Origin: Litoditis marina
Taxonomy: Eukaryota; Nematoda; Chromadorea; Rhabditida; Rhabditidae
Assembly (NCBI GenBank): GCA_964036275.1
Contig: OZ038436.1
Span: 16,829,904 to 16,893,903 of the forward strand
Length of the DNA: 64,000 nt
Direction of reading: 5' to 3'
The notes beneath the pieces were generated by a model. That model had not been told where the DNA came from. It worked only from the letters and a program-made list of their open reading frames with translations, and did not search any database. Both the position numbers and the translations under genes were made by a program. Positions within the stretch are counted from its first letter, which is position 1. Every line of letters begins with the position of its first letter. Positions 10,101 to 21,762 of the stretch are shown piece by piece.

Positions 10101-12299
10101 TCGAGAGAAGAAACCGAGAAAAAACGAAAAACGAGACATAGATAGGGATGGAGAGAGCGGAGAGACCGCAAAGGGAAAAGAAAGAGCAAAGGGGAGAGAA
10201 ATAGAGAAATAGAGAAAAAATGAGAAAGGGGGAGAGTGAGAAAAAGAACGAGAGATAGAGAGAGAGGGGAAAGGAAGGGAATGAGAGATAATGAGAGAGA
10301 GTGAGAGAGAGAAAACTAACCACAATTGTCTTAAGGTGTTCTTCGTATTCGACTCTATCTGGCCACTGTGTTTGCTCTGGATTGTCTAGCTGCTCTGGTG
10401 AGTAACAGACCATATTAATATTTATTGGAAATTTTTTATGGAGAACCAGTAGAACGAATCCCTAGTGGGAAATCGAACCGACAGCCGAAACTACCAGAGA
10501 CAAGTTATAACAATAATCTTTTACGGCAACTATTTTATAGTCTGTTTCACCAATCGATGTACTCCTACAGTAATCCGTCAATTATTCAAGGGGGTGTTTT
10601 CTAATGAAAAAGTCATTACTTTGATTTCAAATTTTCAGAGTTAGTAGTAGTAAACATGCAGAAGACACTATGAACATTTTGAGGCGTTTTGAATACGCTA
10701 ATATAGTAAACTTCGATCCGGAAGTGATAGCAGATTACTGTAGAGGGTTATAAGTGGGTGGAACAAACTATAGCCGTGTTTTACTTTTATTCATATTACA
10801 ACAACCAAGACAATGATCACACAGAAGTATCCGTAGAGGGGTGGGGTCCGTAGATGAGAAACTAGGCATGGGTGAGCTTTATTACCAGCTCATGCGGTCC
10901 GCCATGAAGATACCGCGCCGAGTGGGATCGAACCGTGCTGTTTTGAGTGCTAGCGCGCACACAACCAGTCGACCACCCGGCCCCTAAGTTCGCTAACCAT
11001 TCGGACACCACGGCGCGCAAAAATCCCTCGTGAAGGAAAAACAGAAGTATTGATCGAGTTTGAATTGGACATTACGCATTATAGGAGAAAAAAATCATTT
11101 CTTCGAGTTTTATGAAGGGGTTTTAGACCACAACATTTCGAACTTTCGAATTCCGAATTGGATTCGCAATATTTTCCACTTTTTCGAGTCGCATTAGTTT
11201 TTTTTCGTTATGAAGTATTTTCGTGTTTAATACGCTGTCTTACAGGGTTTTTTCTTCCTCTTCCGGATTTCCAAGCGAAAATACCAGTTGGAGAGGAACG
11301 TTGGCTTGTCTAGTAGATTCACACTGGCGGAGGGAGTACGGTGGGTATAGTCGTCTTACTTCAATTAAGGAGTTAATAACAGTCTCTAACTTCACATGAT
11401 TAGCAATTCTGACTCCTAAGTCCACATTTCGTCTTCTCGCTTCAACTTGGCAACAAAACAAATCAAGTTTCAAGTTTCCTCCGTATTTACTGGGTTCATG
11501 CAGAGGCAGAAAGTTGTGGTTTTGTGGAGAAATACTGCACCAAATATTCTTAAGTTGAGAATCAATAAATTTTGGATCATTTCAGTGTGAATTCCGTGCT
11601 GGCCTCCACAGTTGCTATAATCTGTGTTCTGACAGTACTCAATCTGGCTCTGATTCTGTTGAGAGTTGTATGTTCAGACATTGACCTGGCCTACAATATC
11701 CTCACCCACGTAATACATTTGGTATATGTGGGGCAGGTGCGAATTTTGTACTTGAGAGCTGGAAACGTTTCAGTTTGCACATTTTTGTGCGTTGCAAATA
11801 CTAAACTTTATTCGCTAGATGCGAATCACTCCACACCTTCTACAACATTCTTAAATCAGTCAAGTCCTTCAAACTTGCTCAGATACATATGCGACAGATT
11901 TCCGCAAACTGACAACATTTAAAGCGAGATAGCCCTGTGGTCGATGGGCCGCAGACAGGCTAAATCAGTCTGCGTCTCTCTGACCTGCACACTCTCCTAG
12001 GCCGCTACGGAAGTTTGTTTGAAAATTCTCTGAACTGATAATGTTTGAGATGGCTGTACATCATTCTCAACTAGTAATCTCAACTAGTAATTTGATAATT
12101 CCAGACTATCATAGTGCCAGTGAAACTTATTCTGTCGTCTAACCGTCTGCGTCTCGTCACTCGAAAACTATTTTGTATTTTTCCATCCTCAAGAATAGAA
12201 CCTTTTGTTGCTACAGATTTAGGTGGAAGAGTGTTATATGTTTCCCAGAACGAACAGACAAATGTATATTTTGCTTCTCTAGAACAAGCTTGGAAATGA
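7137..12299 (+). CDS. Sre-like chemoreceptor copy 2 (TM7 exon not found)
   Basis: Predicted G-protein-coupled chemoreceptor of the Sra/Sre superfamily, expected in sensory cilia membranes. Exons: 7137-7217, 7598-7742, 9556-9686, 9968-10007, 10336-10397, 11246-11340, 11586-11736, 12105-12299. Phases agree through exon 7. Exon 1 encodes MHPVLLALVFV (TM1). Exon 2 follows with VYHLNLRLLLL, like the HPNL motif of Sre. Exon 3 has the ER..AFRQLVNYEKKW signature after TM3. Exon 6 has LSSRFTLAEGVR. The last exon ends YFASLEQAWK. No TM7 exon is visible between 11737 and 12104, so the copy may be dead or may use a diverged exon. The start is the first ATG after an acceptor ending at 7120; that acceptor may take a spliced leader or join an unseen upstream exon. 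Exon 5 has an unusual TTAAG acceptor. Intron 2 (1.8 kb) holds a tandem repeat and a large palindrome. Confidence 0.7.
8105..8745. repeat. Tandem repeat, about 4.5 units of 142-147 bp
   Basis: Units begin TTTTGCGTTGGCGCCGGG at about 8250, 8391, 8537 and 8684, so the period is 142-147 bp. Each holds inverted GGCGCC words, CGACAGCGTCACTG and AATTTGGTACAGTTAATGG. It lies inside intron 2 of receptor copy 2. Confidence 0.85.
8868..9232. mobile_element. Long palindromic element
   Basis: Two arms of about 140 bp, roughly 8868-9018 and 9095-9232, are inverted copies of each other (AGTGGGG.AACCAGCAAATG against CATTTG.TGGTTTCCCCACT). Because of this, opposite strands show matching open frames starting MCELCLVR. 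The spacer contains TGTCGTCAAAGTACACATG. Looks like a foldback transposon in intron 2 of receptor copy 2. Confidence 0.75.
10050..10320. repeat. GA-rich purine tract in receptor intron 4
   Basis: About 270 bp almost free of pyrimidines on the plus strand (GAGAGAAATAGAGAAATAG and similar). It fills most of intron 4 of receptor copy 2. Confidence 0.85.
10536..10786. mobile_element. MITE family I
   Basis: Left end TATAGTCTGTTTCACCAATC with CTACAGTAATCCGTCAA; right end CAGATTACTGTAGAG with GGTGGAACAAACTATAG. A second copy lies at about 20655-20900 and a single arm near 4388-4430. Confidence 0.65.
10880..11012 (-). repeat. Chimeric tRNA-like sequence
   Basis: The minus strand holds GGGTGGTCGACTGGTTG and then GCACGGTTCGATCCCACTC, like tRNA A and B boxes. 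Directly beside it is a second D-arm-like stretch, GTGGTGTCCGAATGGTTAG, as in tRNA-Ser. Neither gives a full cloverleaf by eye. It lies in intron 5 of receptor copy 2. Confidence 0.4.
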
Positions 12300-12839
12300 A
12301 AAAGATTGTAATAAATGTTGGCTTGTTGTCTTATTGAAACGGGACAAAATAATCAATCAGCAAGAGTACAAATGTGTTCTACGGGAATGTACGATCCTGA
12401 GAACGATCAAAGAGTGAAACCTTCCTTATTTTTGATTAGTATTACGCATATTTAATGATCGTGAGAAAAACTGAGAGGTGAGGAAATAAAGATGAAGCAG
12501 ACATATAGTGCACACATTTCCCCACGGGACTCGTTGGCAGCGTGCCAAAAACTTTGGAAGACTATTATTTAGAGAAAACATATGTTTTACAGAAAATTTC
12601 CCTGAATACGAATTATAACCAAGGAGAAGAACCCTTCACATAAATTTTTTTTGTTCTGAAATATTTCAACGTGTTGGAAAACTGCCTTGAAATTTCATTG
12701 GCAAGCTGCCAAAGATCAGTTGGGAAATGTGCGAACTATAAATGACCGTATGTGTTCACAGTACTGTTATGAAACGTATTTTGATGTGAAATAAACATTA
12801 GAATTTCCAAAATTCGATTTCGATTGAAGTCATTTCTTC

Positions 12840-13040
12840 TGTATAGTCGTCGTCAACGGAAAGGTGAGAGAGTACTGTATATTTCACTTTCCGCTGTGTA
12901 CGCAGACATGTCTTCGATTACAAAGCCTCCCCAGTGATGTACTCTAATAGCGCAGTGACTAGCGCACTGCTACGAAACTTTTCTCGCAGGTTCGATTTCG
13001 ACGAGAGACAGAAATTTATAAATTTGGTACCCACTGCGGG
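12840..13040 (+). repeat. tRNA-derived short element
   Basis: Begins TATAGTCGTCGTCAACGG, then AGCGCAGTGACTAGCGCA (box-A-like), TCGCAGGTTCGATTTCG (box-B-like), then a tail with AATTTATAAATTTGGTACCC. Same family as 547-686, longer at the 3' side. Confidence 0.65.
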
Positions 13041-13132
13041 GGAAGGTGTAGAATACTCTTTCAATGCACTACATCTGTAGGTAACTTTTCCGTAGATGTT
13101 GGTTCTATGAATTAACTTCAAACACCCCTGTA

Positions 13133-13340
13133 ATTTTCGCCATTCCCACTGAGACTTTGGCAGCGTGCCGATGAAATTTCGAACAAAAAATATTTGGTAG
13201 AAGTACCTGGTTTTATGACGAGAGTTTTTACCCACGTGCAGTAACAAAGGTTAACTGCCGCTAGAGAAACTTTCATTTAAGATGGTGAAAAACTCTTCCA
13301 ATTTGGTGGGCTCGTTGCCAACGTCTCAATGGGTTAATGA
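13133..13340. mobile_element. MITE family E copy
   Basis: Left arm ATTCCCACTGAGACTTTGG with GCAGCGTGCC; right arm CTCGTTGCCAACGTCTCAATGG, its inverted counterpart. Related to family D by the ATTCCNACTGAGAC terminal word. Confidence 0.6.
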
Positions 13341-13941
13341 TTACGATTATACCTACAAGTTCTACTGTAACTGTATGCATGTTTTTCTGTTTTTTGGTTC
13401 ATGTAAATCAGGCTGCAAAGTCTGCCGCAAATACACAAATTGAATCAATCCGGTAATTGCCTGTTTATGAAGTTTTCCTCACGTAATTATCTGTGTCAAA
13501 AATTATAATTTCTTTGCAATTATCCACACTTACAGACGCGGAAATAGGAAGCAAGTGCCGTATTATTACCTAGAAAGTGAGTTATCTAGCACAGTCTATC
13601 AAAATATTCGCCTATTCGATATTTATTTTCTATGTTTTAAACAATGAACATTATACTTTTTTTCCGAAAGGCAGACTCTTTTTTATCGTGCTAGTGTCTT
13701 GTTGGCTATTTGTAACTAAAATTTCCGAATATCAACAAGAAATTTAGCCTGACGCGGTAGAAGTTCCACTTGTAAGAAATAGTTTCGTGTACTTCTCATG
13801 AGATTGATGCGGTGTGATTTACTTAAATGTTCCTTGAAGTTGGTTTATATGTTAAGTGTTAAGTGAAGTTGTTTTATATTTTCACATTTGCTACACAACA
13901 TGGTTTCACTATCGATTTTTTTCAGATCTACTGAGTGTAAA

Positions 13942-16900
13942 ATGGGAATGCAAATGCACCCCGTTCTTCTGGGCCTCGTCTTCTTTTCTCTCTTTCTTCA
14001 GCTGGTCACTATGCTGGTGTTCCTCAAGGCCAAGGTATACTCAATTCAAACTCTGTATTGATAAGTACAGTACGGAGACAAAACTTTTAGTTATTTTCTG
14101 AGAGATTCCCTACCTTTGAGATGTTCGGTGTTTAATTAACACCCAATAAAACATGATAATGATAATTTATTACGGAATCAGAACCAGTACAATTGAACCA
14201 ATGAAACATGTGCTGGAAAAACTTCTGCCCTCTGCTTCGAAAAGGGGGTTTGTCAGAGCAACTTCCACGGGAAACGTGATGAGATGTCACGTGACGTTCC
14301 CTCAAACATTGATCGTAGTTCAGAGTACGTATGCTAGAAGATCCCGGCACCTTCATCCCATTCTGCGTCTCCTCCAACATACGCTATTTCTCCGCTCTTA
14401 CATCCCGCCGGGATACGGATGGCGCGAAATAGTGAGTCAGGACGAGAGACGCAGGGTGGGATGAAGGTGCCGGGATCTTCTAGCATACGTACTCAGGTGT
14501 ACCACATGAATCTGCGCCTTCTGATTCTGATGTTCCCGCTCGCCTATTTCTTTCTCCTTCTGGCCACCGCCACAACAGTTTGTCTCCCCCCGGAACAATA
14601 CCCCGTAACAGTTGATGTTTTCTTCCATCTTATTTCATTCGGTTAGTTTATTTCATTTTTTTTTGAGTGATTTTTTTTTTCCCAGCGGAAACACCAGCAT
14701 AAGAGAACGTAGACGTATACGATTTGTCAAACCGTTGTGAACACCGTACCATCAATTTTGTAATGGGCGGAGTTTGGCGAGGGGCCATCCAGTCTGCGTA
14801 TCATTGATCTACACACTATCTCAACTGCTGGCAGGTAATCAACGACCGCTCGTCCCGCATCGCTCAATCAATCGAACCCTCTGCTGTCTTTATGGGAAAA
14901 TGGCGACTATAACCACGATTCTGGTTTTGAAGAAAACTACGAGATAATTCCGGGTTGAGGGACAAATTCATGATAGTTTGGTCTGGCTGGTATAGAAATA
15001 TGTTGTGTATAATGATAATCTCAGGCACAAACCAGTGCAGAAGAAGAACATGTAACAGTACGGTTGCCCGCCTGTTTAGTGGTGTGTTTACCGGTTGAAT
15101 AGAGAATTCTCATAAATTGTGATATTTAGCATCTCAGCTGATCCTGTCCAATATTCTGTGTCTGTTCTTCGAGCGAGTGTTGGCGTTTCGCCAACTGGTG
15201 AATTACGAAAAGAAGTGGAATACCGTACCACTACCGGCTATTATATTGATAGTCATACAGGTGATTTATGAAACCACGATCATTTGAGTTTTTGCATACG
15301 GCATTTTAGCTTGCTCAGGTGGAAGTGTATTATCTACTTTTCTGTGGAAAACAGTATGCATACTTTGTTTTGCTCAATCATAACAAATTTGGTATGAACC
15401 GCAAGTTGAAGGCGATTTCGCATGAGAGCGCAAGGTATAGCCGTGAAAGAGACGAGATCAAGCTCCTGCCAGAGTACGTATGCTAGAAGATCCCGGCACC
15501 TTCATCCCATCCTGCGTCTCTCGCTCTGCCTCACTATTTCTCGTCTCTTACATCCCGGCGGGATGTAACAGCAGAGAAATAGCGTATGTTTGAGGAGACG
15601 CAGGATGGGATGAATGTGCCGGGATCTTCTAGCATACGTACTCAGACCACCTTTGAGCTCGAAGCCTCATTTTATTCTTGTCAAGTTTCGGCACCTTTCT
15701 CTTCTCTTCCCAATGTCAGAAATAAACACTCTATAAAACGATAGAACGTTAGAACTGAGACGGTTTCTCACGTATTGTTAATTAACTTTGTTGAAATTTG
15801 TTTTCAGTTGATGCTCGCTACCGTGTTCACCAAATTATGGGGCAGAGGTGAGTAAACAGCGAAGCTGTCTGCATGTATTGGTCACGCGAATGATGATCAC
15901 GAGCTCAGTTGCTGATTTTACAAAAAGCGCAACTGCGGATAAAAAAAGAGGGGAGAAAAGAGAGAGAATAGGGGGAGAGAAGGAAGAGAAGAAGAAGAGA
16001 GGAGAGCGAAGGAGGAAGAAAGGGGGAAAAGTTAGGCAGAAAAGGAGAGGGGGGGAAAGAGACGGAGCGGGAATGTAAAATGGGAAGGGAGGAAACAAGA
16101 TAATTTATGTACTTATTCATACCAGTAGTGACTTGTCATAATTTCTCTTTAGATGTGCTAACTGTTCCGCTTTATCTTGCTGTTATGTTCGTACTCGACT
16201 GTGTTGCTTCTTTGGTGAGTTATTTTGAATTTGATGTTTTATGTGGAAAAAGTTTTATTATAGCTAAACAACTCTACTTTTAACTGCAACAGAACGTTCC
16301 CAGAGTGACTATCTATAATTTCGAGTGTGATTTTCGTGAAATACCACGATTATCGCTGGTCCACGACTCTTCCGAGTAGTTTGAGTAATACAATAACCAC
16401 ATTCAAAAATGTACAACTCCAGTATTTACTATCGTCTGTGTTAGTAGGTTGTTTGGTTTCTTTTGACTCCTGACAGTTGTGAACAAAATTTCAAGCCTTC
16501 AGACAACTTATACAGAAGCGAATTATAGGGTTTTTTTGTTCTCTTTCGCATTTCCAAGCGAAAATACAAGTTGGAGAGGAACGTCGGCTTGTCCAGTAGA
16601 TTCACACTCGCTGAGGGAGTACGGTGGGTATAGTCTAATTTTTGCTAAGTGTTGTTTTCTGGTGTATAGTCTTTCTCATTCCTACTGAGACTCCTACAGT
16701 AGGATTTAGAAACTTGTAAGTCGTCTTCCTCACGTAGTTGTAATCGTAAAAGTACAGGATTTTTGTAACCCAATTTCGTCTTCACGTACCATGAATGTAC
16801 AAGATGATTTTCGATAAATTAAATTTTCAGCCTCACAACAGCCTCCGGAAAGCTTGTAAGGTTACTGTAGGAGTCTCAGTAGGAATGGTGTGAACTTTAT

Positions 16901-17633
16901 CTCTTTTTATACTGCTGTGTTTGTAGTTTGATCCCATTGCTTTTGCGTCCTAATTCGGAGATTATGGCAAGGATAGAGACCGAAGTACATGGATCAAACT
17001 ACAATGTTCTTGTGAAATAATCATTTTATCTGTTCATTACAGTGTGAATCTTCTACTAGCCTCCACTGTTGCTCTCATCTATGGTCATACAATCTTGAAT
17101 ATCGTCCTGATGCTACTGAAAGTTTGGTTTTCAGACTGCAGCATTGTCCAGCATTTAGCAACCTTAGATTTTATAGCACAGGTAAACTATTTTTAGAGGA
17201 ATCGGTTGAGGATCGGAAAAATACTACAAAGTACACAATATCCTCGAATATTTCATTTTTTTACATTGATTGGCCAGTGTCCAAAGGATTGTCGAATTGA
17301 TTCCAGTGGTAATACTGAATATTACCACAGCTTGGGAGTGTCTTATATGTATTCCATTAACTGAAGAAATCTACAAATGGGTATGTATTGTTTAATACTA
17401 CAAATTCCAACTTCAATTAGAAACCAAAGTTGTTCCAGACCATCGTAGTGCCAGTGAATCTTATTCGGTCGTCTAGCCGTCTGCGTCTCGTCACCCGAAG
17501 ACTATTTTGTATTTCGTCTCCCTCTCAAATAGAACCATTTGTGCCCAAGGATTTGGGTGGAAATGTGTTATGTGTTTCCACGAACGAGCAAACGAACGTC
17601 TATTTTGCCACTCTGCAGCAATCTTGGAAATAA
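13942..17633 (+). CDS. Sre-like chemoreceptor copy 3 (probable frameshift in TM7 exon)
   Basis: Exons: 13942-14034, 14497-14641, 15130-15260, 15808-15847, 16153-16214, 16529-16623, 17043-17181, 17278-17380, 17439-17633. About 333 aa if exon 8 were read in its hydrophobic frame. Features: MHPVLLGLVFF (TM1), HMNLRLLILMF (TM2), ER.LAFRQLVNYEKKW after TM3, LSSRFTLAEGVR, then TM7 with ELIPVVILNITTAWEC, and tail ending YFATLQQSWK. Exon 8 from the only good acceptor is 103 nt, one more than a phase-0 exon allows; the hydrophobic frame needs one base fewer near 17278. So the gene is either freshly frameshifted or the assembly has an error. Exon 2 begins directly at the end of a 170-bp MITE that provides its splice acceptor. 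Closest relative is copy 2. Confidence 0.75.
14324..14493. mobile_element. MITE family B, 170 bp, at a splice acceptor
   Basis: Terminal inverted repeats AGTACGTATGCTAGAAG continue into GATCCCGGCACCTTCATCCC. It is flanked by CAG at 14321-14323 and CAG at 14494-14496. The right CAG is the acceptor of exon 2 of receptor copy 3 (exon starts 14497). A second copy of exactly the same length is at 15473-15642. Confidence 0.9.
14713..14913. repeat. Dispersed repeat family C copy
   Basis: About 200 bp starting near GTCAAACCGTTGTG and ending near ATGGCGACTATAA, with GTCTGCGTATCATTGATC inside. Other copies: 17732-17933 (opposite orientation), 26758-26930 (truncated), 29046-29247. It lies in intron 2 of receptor copy 3. 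Confidence 0.8.
15473..15642. mobile_element. MITE family B, second 170-bp copy
   Basis: Same terminal repeats and the same length as 14324-14493, again flanked by CAG on both sides (15470-15472 and 15643-15645). It is in intron 3 of receptor copy 3 and not at an exon edge. Confidence 0.9.
15945..16080. repeat. GA-rich purine tract in receptor intron 4
   Basis: About 135 bp nearly all purine on the plus strand, in intron 4 of receptor copy 3, the same intron that holds the purine tract in copy 2. Confidence 0.85.
16665..16899. mobile_element. MITE family D, full copy
   Basis: Left end TATAGTCTTTCTCATTCC then ACTGAGACTCCTACAGTAGG; right end is the inverse, with ACTGTAGGAGTCTCAGTAGG. About 235 bp, in intron 6 of receptor copy 3. 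Confidence 0.8.
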
Positions 17634-17731
17634 AGTGTCTACTTTGGTTTTGATGGATTGTTGATGTGAAAAAGGGTAGAAAAAGGAACTCTCCCGAAGA
17701 TTTAAAAAACTGTGGAGTCGTAACAGGTTGA

Positions 17732-17933
17732 TATATAGTTGCCGTTTTTCCCATAAAGACAGCAGAGGGTTCAATTGGTTGAGCGATGCGGGGCGAGCGG
17801 TCGTTGATTATCTGCCAGCAGATGAGAGAGTGTGTAGATCAATGATACGCAGACTGGCTGGCCACTCGCCAAACGCCGCCCCATACAAAATCGATGGTAC
17901 GGTGTCCACAACGGTTTGACGAAACCTATACGT
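17732..17933. repeat. Dispersed repeat family C, inverted copy
   Basis: Reverse orientation of 14713-14913, with ACAGCAGAGGGTTCAATTGG near its start and CACAACGGTTTGACG near its end. It begins about 100 bp after the stop codon of receptor copy 3. Confidence 0.8.
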
Positions 17934-18082
17934 ACACATCAGCAAATAAAACCAATAATAATTGATAAATAGTGGCACCAAACTACCAGCAGGGCAGAGC
18001 GAAACGGCTTCCGTTCCTACCAGTCCTTCCCCGAGCGACTTCCATACCATTGAAATTCAGCACAGATTGACTTGAGTACGTA

Positions 18083-18318
18083 TATAGTTCATTTCATTCC
18101 CACTGAAACTTTGGCAGCGTGCCAATGAAACTTCGAATGCATATATTTCATAGAAATAACAGGTTTTATGAACAGAATTTAAATCTACGTACTGTAATGA
18201 AGGCTATCTGCCGCACAGAAAAAGTTTTACTGTTTGGAAAACTATAACGTGGGGAAAAGCCGCCTAGAAATTTAGTTGGCACGTTGCCGTGGTCTCAGTG
18301 GGAATGGCGAGGACTATA
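18083..18318. mobile_element. MITE family E copy
   Basis: Ends TATAGTTCATTTCATTCC and GGGAATGGCGAGGACTATA are inverted repeats; inside are CCCACTGAAACTTTGGCAG and the matching CGTTGCCGTGGTCTCAG. Confidence 0.7.
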
Positions 18319-18521
18319 TATGTCATGTCATCCAGCCTAATAGCTTTGTGCACTATTTCGCGAAACTCGTTTCTCGGTGGGATATAGCAGCAGAGAAATA
18401 GCGTATGTTTAAGGGTACGCAGGTTGGATAGAAACGCCGATACGTACCTGAAAAAGGTCTCATATTGTTAGCACGTCGTTAAATAGATCGCCAATTGCAT
18501 CTCTTTCCAGACGCGTTAGAG

Positions 18522-18760
18522 TTCCGGTCATTCCTACTGAGACTTGGCAGTGTGCCAATGTTTATTCAAGGCTATTTTGCACCACTTCGGAGTTTTTCAA
18601 ATAATTGCAAATCTCTGTTAGCGGTTGTTCAGCTCCATAAGAACAAGTAAATAAAAGAATCCCAAGAATGCTATATCTCCTCTAAGAAATAGTCATCCGG
18701 GAATCTTGGCACGATGCCAAAGGCCAAAGGGTCTCAGTGGGAATGAAACGAACTTTATTA
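18522..18760. mobile_element. MITE family E copy
   Basis: Arms ATTCCTACTGAGACTTGGC and CTTGGCACGATGCC plus GTCTCAGTGGGAATG, about 235 bp. It resembles the copy at 29502-29738 more closely than the one at 18083. Confidence 0.7.
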
Positions 18761-20061
18761 ATCTGAATATTGGTCACTGCACCTTGCGAGTGACTCATAC
18801 TACGAAAATTGCTCAAACGTAGTTTTTCTCAAACATCATCTCAAACAACATTTAACTATGTAATTACCTTCAACTACAGTCTGTTGCGTTCTATGGCCAT
18901 TTCTAGAATAATAACCAGTTTATTTATCATCTAACTGTAATACTAAGTGAGTTCCTGGTTACAGAGGTACAACATACCAACAATCTATTTTTTAACAGAA
19001 GTAGAAAACGTAATTGATTGACGAATCTAAATTAGGGGCTCGAGTATTGTTGTCGTCATTTCTCTAAGCTGATACCTCACTTCCCCATTTTACAAGGCGG
19101 CGTAGTTATCTCCTCCAAACCTGCAAGAACCCACGAAATATTTGGTGAGATTTCTTCGAATCATAATGCACTTCAGCACACTGTCTGGAAGGTTTGCCGC
19201 GAGTTCCACTCGTGGTACGTCGTGAGATCATCTCATGAGACGTGTGGAAATAACTAGCGCGCGAACACACATTCCCAATGAATGTGTGTACATGAGGTGT
19301 CGATTGTTTAGTGCACGTTCTACATTCACAGTATGATCAATGTCAGCTTTAAGCGCAGTTTACTTTTTCAATTGTTTTCTTTACAAGCCAGAAAATAAAA
19401 TAGAAAACAATACCGAGGTTCGGGTTCATAGAAAAATATCACGCACGTGAAAGCGGAAATCGGTAAGCATTGTTCCTTCGGGCTCTTTACGTAGCATACG
19501 TGATTACATTTTCTGACGGATCAAGGAGTAGTACTCATTAGCATCTATTCGCCAGTTTTTGTGAAGTTCTTATAATCAGGGTATCATAGAAAATCTTCAG
19601 GGAAAAAGAGTGATCGAAATAGATATACTTACCTAGAGAAATGTATCCAGTAACGAACCAAACTGTGTCAACTTCCCCTTACAAACACCAGCGTCCTGAC
19701 TTCCCAAAAGCGACTGCGAACACTCAAAATGCATAATGTACTTAACATTCATTCGGGACTCTGGAAAATCTTTAATAACATATTCTGTCTTTGGAAACAT
19801 CTGTCTCCTACTTCGTCATGTTTCCATATGTGCATAACGCACTAGGAATGGACAACAAACACCTGCGTTCTAAAAAATGTCTGTTTATGGATAAAAACAT
19901 TCTTTGGCCTCCGCCAGACTACATGTATTCAATGGCCACTAATTAGTATTCATCAATTCTGACAGACGATATTTCTTTGGTAATTTTATGGTCCTCGTTT
20001 GCACTTCCACTTTCGAACCCTTTGGCCGTATACACGAAGCTAAAACACTTTTTTCGGAATG

Positions 20062-20186
20062 TTAAAGCGGGACGATTATGTGGACCAATCCCGTGTGAAC
20101 GGTCCTTTAAACTGTGATAAAAAAAATACATTGCAGTTCAAAAGACTGAACCGCTGGGAATGGACCACATAATCGTCCTTCTTTAA
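20062..20186. mobile_element. Hairpin MITE family A copy
   Basis: TTAAAGCGGGACGATTATG at the left and CATAATCGTCCTTCTTTAA at the right; 125 bp palindrome with a short loop. Confidence 0.8.
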
Positions 20187-20654
20187 AGCAAGAAAAACGT
20201 GACAAGACCCGGAAAGCTTGGTGCACGTTTCGTAAACATGGTCGCAGATGTAATGTAGCGCGATGTACATATCAAAGTAGAACGGCTCAAATTTGCAAAG
20301 TACACTACACGAGTTTTGTCCAAGTATGTATATAGCCAAGCCAAACCAGATTGTGATAACTCAAGCGAAAAATTTGAGTAGTATTAAACAACCATTTCAA
20401 ATACTCGTCGATGTGAGAAATCATGTGGTCTCGGTAATTCCAACGTGAACGTACACGTAAATCTGTCTAGAGTGCTTGAGTAGCACGACTTCTTAATGTG
20501 TTACCCAAACCGTCAAATACTCAAATTAGTGATTGTCGGAAGGTTGCTAGTTCTCCCATGGTACTTCAACTTCATTATCTAATGTATCTCCAATAAACAT
20601 ACAGTTGCGGCCCTACAAGCCCAGAAGGATAAGCTCAGACTTACTGATCCATGC

Positions 20655-20900
20655 ATGAATATACTTTGTTTCACCATTCGATGTCCTTCTACAGTACTCC
20701 GTCAAGTATTTAAGAGGTGTTTTTTTAATGAATAATGCATTTGCTTGGTTTGGAACTTTCAGAGTTTGTAGTAGTAAACATGAAGAAGGCACTACCGAAA
20801 TTAGAGAAAATCCAAAAAACGCCAATATACCAAACTTTCGCCTGGAAGTTCGAGCAGATTACTGTAGAAGGTTATATGTGGGTGGAACAACCTATACCCA
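20655..20900. mobile_element. MITE family I copy
   Basis: Left arm TTTGTTTCACCATTCGATG, right arm GTGGGTGGAACAACC, with CTACAGTACTCCGTCAA against GCAGATTACTGTAG inside. Sister of 10536-10786. Confidence 0.6.
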
Positions 20901-21762
20901 TCCCGGTTTTATATTGTTCACAAAACCCCAGTTGTTTGATCTTCTGTTCTACCTCTCTACTAATTTCTTAATCAATCTCTGGTGTACATTGCGCTTAAAT
21001 TACACCTAAGAGCATATCTGTAAATTGTAGCGTCATTAGCTGCTCCCTCATGCATGTATTGTGCGTTACATACACAATTCTCATGGGCCCGTTTTTCCGT
21101 TTTTACATATTCAAGTATTCGTAGAATGATAAATCTAATAATCTGTTCCATATAAACTAAACAAGAAAGGTCACGGATATATTCTTATCACTGTCGTGCC
21201 CCTCCTTCAGTCGATTGCAAATTAACTTTTAATTTAAATATCCTAAAAATGTTAGAAGAAGGGTAACTTCAATATGTCATACATTGCTTCATTGTTTGTA
21301 TAGTTTGAAACTCCTTATCGAAGAAGAATATACCATATTGGTTCTTTTTGTATATACCGTATTCCACTTGCATGTTTCCAGAACTTTTTCTACTTTCATT
21401 CGTGTGAATTATCATCAACACGCTCACATTTGAATATTTTATAGATTTTTCTCATTTATGGCCGGGTTTGAGGTTCATTTGAACTCACCTGGTAGAAAAA
21501 GTACATTTTAGCCACGCCCCCTTCTCTTTTCGAAATCGTATCGTCGTTCGTGAAGTCTGTCCGAAGTACAAGCGAATACCCCTAGAACCGATTGGTTCGT
21601 TTGTAAATTGAGCCTTCATTCATTACCAACTGAACTTAATTTGAGCCTTTCCCTTTGTTTCGCGTTATTAGCTCAAGGATAAAGAAAATTATTTTTCGAT
21701 TGCCTGCAATGAAACTCAATTCGGGACCCACTACTCGGAACCAAGTACGTTCGATTGCCAAG

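Larger units (their letters stand above)
12300..13941. other. Spacer between receptor copies 2 and 3
   Basis: No gene seen. It holds a tRNA-derived element (about 12840-13040), a family E inverted-repeat element (13133-13340) and an AT-rich stretch leading to an acceptor ending at 13925, just before the ATG of copy 3. Confidence 0.6.

Noticed and set aside
9964..10413. 149-codon Ser/Leu-rich open frame on the minus strand
   Set aside because: It comes from the CT side of a GA tract within a receptor intron, and low complexity explains its openness.
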